A stretch of DNA of 64,000 nt from DASQHW01 sp038238245. Lineage in GTDB: Bacteria; Actinomycetota; Acidimicrobiia; IMCC26256; PALSA-610. Shown here in pieces: positions 14,679 through 21,953 of this stretch. The stretch covers positions 1 through 64,000 of the forward strand of contig JBBRXX010000002.1 in assembly GCA_038238245.1 (NCBI GenBank), written 5' to 3'. The notes below the pieces were generated by a model. That model did not search any database. It saw only the letters and a list, made by a program, of their open reading frames with translations, and was not told the DNA's origin. The stretch's first letter is position 1. Each line of letters opens with the position of its first letter. Made by a program: the position numbers and the translations under genes.

Positions 14679-16477
14679 GCCTGGGTCGAGCTGCGACGCT
14701 CGGAGTCGTCAGACGTGACGTCGTTCGCGCGCGCCGTCTCGACACGGTCTCGTCCGTTGTTCTTCGCGAGATACAGGGCTCTGTCGGCGGAACGGACGAG
14801 ACCCGTCGAGTCGGCAGCGTGATCGGGGAGCACGGAGACGCCGATACTCACGGTGATGGTTTGGTTGATGGACGGGACGACGATCTCGCCGATGGCCCGA
14901 CGCAGCAGCTCGGCGACATTGACCCCGCCTTCAACATTGGTGTTCGGGAGGACGACGATGAACTCCTCGCCGCCGAAGCGACCGGCGAAGTCGCTGTCAC
15001 GGACTGTCGCGCGCATCGCGGCACCGACCGCGGCGAGCACTTCGTCGCCGGCAGCGTGCCCGAAGCGATCATTGAAGTGTTTGAAGTGGTCGAGGTCGAG
15101 CAACACGACCGCGATCGATTCCTTCGAACGGCCGGCGTGCGCCACCATGCGCATCAGGTTCGCGTCGATCGATCTGCGGTTGGGAAGGCCGGTCAGCGAG
15201 TCGGTCGCGGCGCGGGTCTCGGCGATGGCGAGATTGCGGAGGTTGGCGATCACCGGCGCCGCTTGCACGACCGAGTCGCGGATGCGTCGTGTCTGCGCTT
15301 CCTCGAGGGCCGCCGGGCGAGTGACGAGCACCGAACCGATGACCTCGCCACCGACCAGGAACGGCGTGCATGTCGAGGCACCGGGGCACCCGGCGCACAC
15401 CGAGCATTGAAGCAGGGCCTCGTCGCCCTCGGCACGCTCGTGCGGGCGGGCTTGGCGAATCGCGACACACGCACGCGGGGCCGCGCCGTGCAGCGACGAC
15501 GCGAGCGGCGAGTCCGGCGCAATGTCGGTGACTGCTTCGAGGCGGTCCTGTGAATTGTTGCGGTTCAGGATGAAAACCTCGCTCGCTTCAATGGATCGTT
15601 CGAGATGGCGCCGCAGCATCCGATGCGCCTCTGCCTCGTTCTCGGTCAACTGCATGGTCTCGGCGAACTGCAACTGCGTAAGGTCGTAGTTGCGCTCGTG
15701 TTGACGGCGCGTCGCCATCGCGTCGAGCGTGCGTCCGAGCACCGCGAGCTCATCATTGCCACGCGTCTCGATCTTGCCGGCGAAGGCACCGTCGGCGACC
15801 TTCTCCGCGAACGCGGCGTACCGTCGCGTGCGGGGAAGGACGCCGCGGTAAAGCCCCACGACCGCCGCGACCGCGGCGAGAAGCGCGACCGCGAGCAGAA
15901 TCAGAATCCCGTCGCGTTGGGTGCGATACGGCTGTTCCGACCCGACGTACTCGATGTGACCGTCTCTCGATTCCCGCGCGACCAGCGCCCGCGAGACTTG
16001 GTTGAGGATGGCGAACGCCCCGTCGATCGTGGTGATCCCGATCGCGGCCTCCGGTGGATTGAGCACCATCGAGTTCCACAGCGCTCTGACCGCGTGCCAC
16101 CGGGTGGTCAAGTCTGTGATTGTGAGTTTCTCTTCTGCGCCGTCGCCGGCGTGAAGCTGCTGGACCGTCGCGAGGTCTGCGTCGGCCACCGGAATGAGCT
16201 CATCGGCCAGCTTGGTCGTCAGCGCGTGCGATCGCTGCCGATCCGAGTCGCGAGTGGCGAGCGCCGAAAGCGCGGCCACGTGCACGTTGTCCATTGCGGC
16301 GACCATCGCTGCCGATGCGTGCTGGGTGGTGATGATGTCGTTGAACAGCGTGTTGGTCAGCCGTCGTTGCGACGAGAGCCCCTCGGTCCCCTTCCACGCG
16401 AGGAATACGAAGGACGGGATGACCACGAGCAGGACCAACGCGAAGCGCGCTCTCACGCTGAACGTCGGACGGTGCAT
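14675..16477 (-). CDS. Membrane diguanylate cyclase with GAF and HAMP
   Basis: The 600-residue protein has an N-terminal membrane helix (9-27), a helical outside domain of about 160 residues, a second helix (about 190-211), a HAMP-like linker, a GAF-like domain and a C-terminal GGDEF domain. The active-site loop is GRFGGEEF, with an RDSD inhibitory I-site five residues before GGEEF, so product inhibition by c-di-GMP is expected. The GAF part carries a cysteine cluster C-x2-C-x2-C-x5-C (QCSVCAGCPGASTC), a possible metal or redox site. It probably converts an extracytoplasmic and a cytoplasmic signal into c-di-GMP. No c-di-GMP riboswitch was seen nearby. Its stop shares CTAG with the convergent nat gene. 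Confidence 0.9.
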   Translation of the reverse strand: MHRPTFSVRARFALVLLVVIPSFVFLAWKGTEGLSSQRRLTNTLFNDIITTQHASAAMVAAMDNVHVAALSALATRDSDRQRSHALTTKLADELIPVADADLATVQQLHAGDGAEEKLTITDLTTRWHAVRALWNSMVLNPPEAAIGITTIDGAFAILNQVSRALVARESRDGHIEYVGSEQPYRTQRDGILILLAVALLAAVAAVVGLYRGVLPRTRRYAAFAEKVADGAFAGKIETRGNDELAVLGRTLDAMATRRQHERNYDLTQLQFAETMQLTENEAEAHRMLRRHLERSIEASEVFILNRNNSQDRLEAVTDIAPDSPLASSLHGAAPRACVAIRQARPHERAEGDEALLQCSVCAGCPGASTCTPFLVGGEVIGSVLVTRPAALEEAQTRRIRDSVVQAAPVIANLRNLAIAETRAATDSLTGLPNRRSIDANLMRMVAHAGRSKESIAVVLLDLDHFKHFNDRFGHAAGDEVLAAVGAAMRATVRDSDFAGRFGGEEFIVVLPNTNVEGGVNVAELLRRAIGEIVVPSINQTITVSIGVSVLPDHAADSTGLVRSADRALYLAKNNGRDRVETARANDVTSDDSERRSSTQA

Positions 16478-16594
16478 TGCTCCGCTCCCGGAACCGGACC
16501 AATTGGTCCGTCAACTACTGATCGGACACCGGGGAGGAGAGTTGAGTGAGGCCTCGATCGCTCGGACGGAGCGGCCGGGAGCCTGGGTCTGCGG

Positions 16595-17473
16595 TCACAG
16601 GTTGTGGTGCGGAGGGAGCAGACCCTTTGCGATCGCGTCGGCGCGCGCATGGAGGAGGGTGCCGGCCTCGTCCAGGTCGTGCCCGATCACATAGCTGCCG
16701 TTCTTCACCTCGCGGACGACGAACCGTCCCAGGTCGAGGAGATCCGCGAGGTCGGCGTTCCTTCCCATCGCGGCGAGCCGTTCGCGGAACTCGGCGAAGG
16801 TCACGACCGGTCCCGGTGTGTGCGCCTTTTCGCGCGCGAGCTCGGCAGGCCGGTTGCGCTGCGCCGTCCACAAGCCGGTGTCGAGGAGTCCGCCCGACGG
16901 ATAGAACACCGCGGCGCGCACATTGGTGTCGTTGCCGATCAGCTGGTGCGCGAGTGCTTCGGTGAAGCAGCTGATCGCGGCCTTGCTCGACGCGTACACC
17001 GACGCGTACGGAACCGGCGCGATACCACCATCGCCCGATGACGTATTGACCACAATGCCGGGTTCGCCAGAGGCGATCATGCGCGGGACGAACGCCGTCA
17101 CGCCGTTCGCCACGCCGAACACGTTGACGCCGAAGCACCACTTCCAGTCGTTCGGTTCTTGCTCCCACGGCAAGCCACCTCCACCCGAGGTCACGCCCGC
17201 GTTGTTGAACAACAGGTGGCATGCGCCGTAGTCGTCGAACACGGTCTTCGCGAGCATCTCCACCGACGCGTCGTCGGATACGTCGGTGCGCACACCTCTC
17301 ACGTCGCCGCGTGTCCGCAGCTCTGACACGGCGCGGTCGAGCACGGGCTGTTCGATGTCGGCGATCACGACGCGTGTGCCTTCCTCGAGGAGCGCCTCGA
17401 CGATGCCGCGTCCGATCCCGTTGGCGCCGCCGGTGACGACCGCGACCTTTCCCTCGAGATCAGTGAGGCTCAT
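16595..17473 (-). CDS. Short-chain dehydrogenase/reductase (SDR)
   Basis: The 292-residue protein is a classical SDR (PF00106): TGGANGIGRG at residues 14-23 for NAD(P), NNAG, the catalytic Ser in NTSSGDGG and YASSKAA for Tyr and Lys. The acidic residue after strand 2 (IADIE) suggests NAD(H) preference. After the core it has an unusually long C-terminal segment rich in Leu/Arg (AREKAHTPGPVVTF). The ATG (17471-17473) overlaps the stop of the amidohydrolase gene by ATGA, which excludes the 12-residue longer form. It is the last gene of the five-gene operon that starts at 21859 and presumably oxidises or reduces a pathway intermediate. Confidence 0.88.
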   Translation of the reverse strand: MSLTDLEGKVAVVTGGANGIGRGIVEALLEEGTRVVIADIEQPVLDRAVSELRTRGDVRGVRTDVSDDASVEMLAKTVFDDYGACHLLFNNAGVTSGGGGLPWEQEPNDWKWCFGVNVFGVANGVTAFVPRMIASGEPGIVVNTSSGDGGIAPVPYASVYASSKAAISCFTEALAHQLIGNDTNVRAAVFYPSGGLLDTGLWTAQRNRPAELAREKAHTPGPVVTFAEFRERLAAMGRNADLADLLDLGRFVVREVKNGSYVIGHDLDEAGTLLHARADAIAKGLLPPHHNL

Positions 17474-18726
17474 CCGCCCCACCGCACCTGGTACTCGTCC
17501 TTCCACCATTCAGCCTTGCGAAGGTCGTCGGTCGTGGTGACGAGCGAGATGTCCTGACCGAGGTCTTCGGGTGTCGGCCCGATTCGATCGGCGATCGGTC
17601 GTAGCGCGTCCGTGTCGAAGCCGTAGCACCGCGCCGCGGTCTCGCCGAGCATCTTGCGCGTGTCGGCGACCGGGACGTCGCCGAAGTCCTTCCGCAGCCG
17701 TTCGACGGTGTGGGGCCAGGTGCCTTCGGGATGCGGATAGTCCGTGCCCCACATCGCGACATCGCACCCGATGGCGTGCCGGCGGCGGATCTCCTCTTTC
17801 GACATTGTCGACGCGCCAACGAAGATGTTTTCTCCGAAGTATTCGGATGGCAGCTTCGACAGGATGCCGTGCATCAGCGCGGCCATCTTCTTGGTTGTGT
17901 GCCCGCCGCCGAAGTACTGGTCCCACTTCCATTTCATGTCGGCCACCCAGTAGCTCGCGCCTTCGGTGACGACGAATTTCAGACCTGGGAAGCGTTCGAA
18001 CGCACCGCTGAACAACAGGTGCGCGATCGGCCGGTGGGTCCAGAACACGACTTCGGCGAGGTAGATGCCGATGAACTCGTTCATCTCCTCGCGGGGCGCC
18101 TCACCCGAGTGCACGTGTACCGGGAGCTGCGCGTCCTGGCATGCGGCCCACACCGGGTCGTACCCCGCGTCGTTGTAGGGCGGACGGTCGCGCCACATCG
18201 TCGGGATCATGATCCCGCGGATGCCGGGCTTGTCGGCGAGCCATTTGATCTCGGCGACTGCGCGTTCGACGTCGTGGCAGATCGGTACGAGGCCGATCCC
18301 GCCGCGGCGCAAGGGGCTCGTCGCGCACATCTCGACCAAGAACCGGTTGTGGGCGCGCGCACCGGCGAATGCGAGCTCGGGGTCTTCGATCATCCCCGCC
18401 GACAGGCCGGCACCGAACGGCGGCGACTCCATGCCCGTGACCGCGTCGGCGTCCGGAAACATGACTTCGGCGGCAACGCCGTCCGCGTCCATCTCCTTGT
18501 CGCGCTGCTCGGGGTCGAACGCGCCGCGCAACCCCTCGGCATGCTCGGTCTCCCAATGGGTGATGTAGTCGTAGTTGAGCTTCATCTGCTCGTCGCGACC
18601 CGCCTGGCGCTCGCCGAGGAACTCGTCGAACTGTGCGTGATACCGGGCGTCGAGATACTGGCGGTACTGCTCGCATGGCAATCCCGCGTGCGCGTCCGCC
18701 GAGATGATGGTGTAGCGATCGCTCAT
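17470..18726 (-). CDS. Amidohydrolase_2 family metal-dependent hydrolase
   Basis: The 418-residue protein belongs to the ACMSD-like amidohydrolase_2 family (PF04909). Motifs in order: ISADAHAG near the start (in place of DxHxH, only one His kept), RAHNRFLVEMC, PVHVHSGE with metal-ligand His residues, a conserved His in HLLFSGAFERFPGLKFVVTEG and WGTDYPHPEG with the catalytic Asp. Family members are decarboxylases and C-C or C-N hydrolases of aromatic and cyclic acids. It is 7 bases from the decarboxylase-like gene before it and overlaps the SDR after it, so it is firmly in the operon. It is a distant paralogue of the product of 19536-20780. Substrate unknown. Confidence 0.88.
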   Translation of the reverse strand: MSDRYTIISADAHAGLPCEQYRQYLDARYHAQFDEFLGERQAGRDEQMKLNYDYITHWETEHAEGLRGAFDPEQRDKEMDADGVAAEVMFPDADAVTGMESPPFGAGLSAGMIEDPELAFAGARAHNRFLVEMCATSPLRRGGIGLVPICHDVERAVAEIKWLADKPGIRGIMIPTMWRDRPPYNDAGYDPVWAACQDAQLPVHVHSGEAPREEMNEFIGIYLAEVVFWTHRPIAHLLFSGAFERFPGLKFVVTEGASYWVADMKWKWDQYFGGGHTTKKMAALMHGILSKLPSEYFGENIFVGASTMSKEEIRRRHAIGCDVAMWGTDYPHPEGTWPHTVERLRKDFGDVPVADTRKMLGETAARCYGFDTDALRPIADRIGPTPEDLGQDISLVTTTDDLRKAEWWKDEYQVRWGG

Positions 18727-18733
18727 TGGTCGC

Positions 18734-19513
18734 TCAGTCCTTCTTGCCGAGCACTGAGAGATCGTCGTAGCGCTGGTGGACGTACGGAAGCAGCCAGTCG
18801 GCAGGCACCCGTTCGACGACCTCCCCGTGCTGGCTCGTATTCACGCGGGCCAGCTCCATCGACACGATGCGACCGACCGGGATGTCGGCGATCGGGTCGA
18901 GCGGCGAATCGGAAAGCGACAGCGTGCCCTCGATCGTCCGACCGTCCCGCGCCTCCTCGTGCCGGCGGACGTACACGAGCGCGGGCTCGGTGTCGAAGCC
19001 CTTTCCGTCGGGCGACGGACTGCACTTGAAGTAGAAGTCGACCTTGTCGCGCGGCGCGATCGTCACCGCTGCTCCGAGCATCCCCGTCACTTCGGCCAAG
19101 GGGAAGCCCATACGCTCGAAACGCGCCCGCACGCGATCGCCGTCGACATCGATCGACACCGCACCGATCTTCTTGGGCTCGCCGTACGTCTCGCGTCCGC
19201 CGACGGTTGCCTGCTCGGTTGTCATCGGCATGAACAACGCGTACTCGCCCTCGACGCTCCCGTGGCGCGCGCGCACACCGAACCAGCCGGCACCGAAGAC
19301 CGGGATGCCCGTGCCCATGTCCACGGTCGCGATTCGCAGACGCGCGCGCGGTTCCGACAGCTCGAGCGGAGGTGGCAGCACGGCGCGGATGACCTCGGGG
19401 TCGGTCTCCCATACCACCGTGACCGCTGTGGACCAGATCGGGGCGGTGACCGCCTCGACTTCCCGGTTGCGTTGCTGCTCCGGTGGACGCGCGCCGTATC
19501 GGATCGTCGCCAT
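18734..19513 (-). CDS. Acetoacetate decarboxylase-like protein
   Basis: The 259-residue protein matches the acetoacetate decarboxylase family (PF06314). The key region is GRETYGEPKKIGAVSID with Lys114/Lys115, aligning with the Schiff-base Lys pair of true acetoacetate decarboxylase; further signs are LPPPLEL and PLAEVTGMLG. If active it would decarboxylate a beta-keto acid or act as an aldolase/dehydratase by a Schiff base. The ATG at 19511-19513 follows AGGAAGGGAA. Gaps are 22 bases to the upstream amidohydrolase and 7 to the downstream one. The combination with two ACMSD-type amidohydrolases points to breakdown of an oxygenated, possibly cyclic acid, which is inference. Confidence 0.88.
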   Translation of the reverse strand: MATIRYGARPPEQQRNREVEAVTAPIWSTAVTVVWETDPEVIRAVLPPPLELSEPRARLRIATVDMGTGIPVFGAGWFGVRARHGSVEGEYALFMPMTTEQATVGGRETYGEPKKIGAVSIDVDGDRVRARFERMGFPLAEVTGMLGAAVTIAPRDKVDFYFKCSPSPDGKGFDTEPALVYVRRHEEARDGRTIEGTLSLSDSPLDPIADIPVGRIVSMELARVNTSQHGEVVERVPADWLLPYVHQRYDDLSVLGKKD

Positions 19514-19535
19514 GAATGTGTTCCCTTCCTGCGCG

Positions 19536-20780
19536 TTACCAGGCCTTGATGACTTGCTCGGGATCGAAGGCATTGCATGTGGAGTCGGCGGGATAGTCGG
19601 CCGGAGCGAGCGGAACGCGCACCTCGGCGACCGTCGGCCCGGCCTTGTCGCCGATCTCGCGCAGGCGATCGAGGTCGAACCCGTAGACGGCGGCGGCATT
19701 CGTCTCGACCATCTGCCTGGTCTCACTCGGCGGTACGTCCGCGAACGCGGCGCGCAACGCCTCGGTGGTGTACGGATAGCTGCCTTCCGAATGCGGGTAG
19801 TCGGCTCCCCACATGATCCGGTCGATTCCGATGTCGTAGCGCAACGGACTCTCGGACGGGCGCAGGAAGCTCGCGCCGACCCAGAAGTTGCGCTGGAAGT
19901 ACTCCCTTGGCGTCAACGACATCTGCGCGGCCACGGCGCCGAAGAACATCGCCTCCGCCGCCCCGCCGTGCGTCATACGCCGATGGAACCAGTCGAGCGT
20001 GTCGAGCCCGCGGGGGATCCAGCCGGTGCCCTGCTCGGTGAGCACGACGCGGAGGTTCGGGTGGTGCTCGAGCACGCCGCCGAAGATCAAATGCCACACC
20101 GCGCGGTGCGCGTACCACGCGAGCTCGATGAGCATGATCGCCCTCGCCGCAATTTGCTTGCCGAAGTCGGGCAGGCCGCTGCCCGCGTGGATGTTGCAGA
20201 TCACGTCGAGGTCTTCGCACAATGCCCACAGCGGTTCGTAGTGCGGATCCCACAGCGGCGGAAGCGGCGAGTTCGGCGCGACGTTCGGCAGCAGGACACC
20301 GCCGAAGACGTCCATGTGTTGCTTCGCCCAACGGATCTCGGCGAGCGCGTCGTCGAGGTTGTTGAGGAAGATCTGCGCGCATCCGGCGCGCCGGCCGGGC
20401 GCGGCCGCACAAAAGTCCGCGAGCCATCGGTTGTGGGCCTGCACGCCCGCCCAGCGCCGCTCGTAATCGACCGCAGTCGGCTCCAGGGCGGTGAGGTTGC
20501 TCTGCGCGAAGAATGGCGGGACCGTGTTCGGGAAGAGCACCTCGGCGACGACGCCTTGTGATTCGGTCTCGGCGAGACGGCGGTCGCTGTCGTAGTTCCG
20601 GTACGCGGTGGCGGCCAGCAGATCGGCGAAGGGATTGACGTACGCGTCGGCCCAGGCGTCGAACTCGTCGTGCCAGCGTGACTCGAGATAGGGCTTGTAG
20701 TCGCGAAGCGCGGCACCGGCGTGCCCGTCGACAGAGATCACCGTGTACCGATCAGTGCTCGTGCGTTCAGCCAGCGCCAT
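19536..20780 (-). CDS. Amidohydrolase_2 family metal-dependent hydrolase
   Basis: The 414-residue paralogue of the amidohydrolase at 17470-18726. It shows ISVDGHAGAALRDYKPYL at the start, VQAHNRWLADFC, VICNIHAGSGLPDFG where the metal His lies, HLIFGGVLEHHPNLRVVLTEQG and WGADYPHSEGSYPYT with the catalytic Asp. The two copies in one operon differ strongly, so they probably act on successive or isomeric substrates rather than being redundant. The ATG at 20778-20780 lies 5 bases after the binding-protein stop with GGGAG upstream. A longer in-frame reading to 21506 is rejected because it is antisense-like, Arg-rich and covers the previous gene. Confidence 0.87.
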   Translation of the reverse strand: MALAERTSTDRYTVISVDGHAGAALRDYKPYLESRWHDEFDAWADAYVNPFADLLAATAYRNYDSDRRLAETESQGVVAEVLFPNTVPPFFAQSNLTALEPTAVDYERRWAGVQAHNRWLADFCAAAPGRRAGCAQIFLNNLDDALAEIRWAKQHMDVFGGVLLPNVAPNSPLPPLWDPHYEPLWALCEDLDVICNIHAGSGLPDFGKQIAARAIMLIELAWYAHRAVWHLIFGGVLEHHPNLRVVLTEQGTGWIPRGLDTLDWFHRRMTHGGAAEAMFFGAVAAQMSLTPREYFQRNFWVGASFLRPSESPLRYDIGIDRIMWGADYPHSEGSYPYTTEALRAAFADVPPSETRQMVETNAAAVYGFDLDRLREIGDKAGPTVAEVRVPLAPADYPADSTCNAFDPEQVIKAW

Positions 20781-20785
20781 CGGTT

Positions 20786-21859
20786 TCACTCCCACGGATC
20801 GAACAGCCCTTCGAACTCGAGTGTGCCGTTCGCGACGCGCCCGTACAACAGCCAATCCCCGCGAAACATCCCGTGCTCGTGCGGCGAGCACGCGATGTGT
20901 GTCCGCGGTCCGCCGGTCGTGCTCGGCATGAACCGGATCGATTCGAGTCCTGCCTTGAGGCCCGGTCCCGAAAGGATCGGCGCACGGAACAGTCCCTCGA
21001 CGAGCACGCGTGCCGTGTCGTAGGCCAGCACGGGAATGGCGTTGGGCCAGAACGGCGGGTCCTCGCCATACCGCGCCACGAAGCGGCGGTGGAACCCCTC
21101 GACGAGCGGATTGCGCGGGTCGAACTGGTCCACACCGACCCATCCCTCGAACTTGTCGAAGCCCATGAGATAGAACATGAACGACGTGCCCATGATGCGA
21201 GGCGGGTCCCAGCCGAGCTTGTCGAGCGCCTCGCGCAACAAGCCCTTGGCCGCAAGCATCCCGTAGCCCATGTACACGAGCGCGTCTGCTCCGACCTGAC
21301 GGAGGTTGTCGAGATTGGTGGCGAGGTTTTCGGGGCTCTGACTCACGGTCTCGACCGCTGCGATGCTGACCCCGCGCCGGCGGCACTCCTGGCGGAAGAA
21401 CCGGAAGTACTCCTCGCCGTTCGGTGAGATCTCGCTCAATACGGCAACGCGCCCATGGCCGTTTCGCTTCAACCAACCGACGACGAGCGCCGCGTCGCCC
21501 CCGCAATCACCGTTGCCCAGACGGAAGCAGTAGTCACCCTGCAATCGTTCTGTTCCGCACCAGCTGATCAGCGGTACCTGCAATTCGTTCGCGAGCGGAC
21601 CGACGACGATCGCGTTGTCGGAGCTGTACGCGCCGGCGACGCCGATGCAGCCTTCGTCGATCAAGAAGCGAAATCCATCGGTCGCGTTCTTGGCCGAGCC
21701 TTGGGGCAGTCCGTGCTCCGGGTGCAGCACGAACTCGACCGGTCGGTCGAGCAACCCGCTCGCGGAAGCCTCGTCGAACGCGAGGCGATGGATCTTGTCG
21801 TAGCCGCCGCCCGGGCCGTCGAGCGCGGCACCGAGCCATCCGATCTTGATCGGTTCCAC
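20786..21859 (-). CDS. Branched-chain-type periplasmic binding protein fold
   Basis: The 357-residue protein has the type 1 periplasmic-binding fold (Peripla_BP_6, PF13458): IKIGWLGAALDGPGGGYDKIHRLAFDEA, GVAGAYSSDNAIVVGPLANELQVPLISW, HGRVAVLSEISPNGEEYFRFFRQECRRRG and DALVYMGYGM. The start is a GTG at 21857-21859 after GGAAGGAAAG. From it the mature fold begins at residue 3, so there is no signal peptide or lipobox; the longer frame to 21907 adds 16 residues that also do not form one. It may therefore be a cytoplasmic amide or acid sensor (AmiC-like) rather than a transporter component, and no permease gene adjoins. First gene of the five-gene operon. Confidence 0.82.
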   Translation of the reverse strand: MEPIKIGWLGAALDGPGGGYDKIHRLAFDEASASGLLDRPVEFVLHPEHGLPQGSAKNATDGFRFLIDEGCIGVAGAYSSDNAIVVGPLANELQVPLISWCGTERLQGDYCFRLGNGDCGGDAALVVGWLKRNGHGRVAVLSEISPNGEEYFRFFRQECRRRGVSIAAVETVSQSPENLATNLDNLRQVGADALVYMGYGMLAAKGLLREALDKLGWDPPRIMGTSFMFYLMGFDKFEGWVGVDQFDPRNPLVEGFHRRFVARYGEDPPFWPNAIPVLAYDTARVLVEGLFRAPILSGPGLKAGLESIRFMPSTTGGPRTHIACSPHEHGMFRGDWLLYGRVANGTLEFEGLFDPWE

Positions 21860-21953
21860 GAGCTCTTTCCTTCCGACCGGAGGCGAGGCGCGTAATCTTG
21901 CATACACCCGCGACGCGGCTGCAAGGTCTGCCGCGTACGGAACAACCTCCGAG

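Noticed and set aside
19536..21506. 656-codon reading of the second amidohydrolase
   Set aside because: The first 242 codons are Arg-rich and antisense-like over the binding-protein gene; the family begins at MALAERT.
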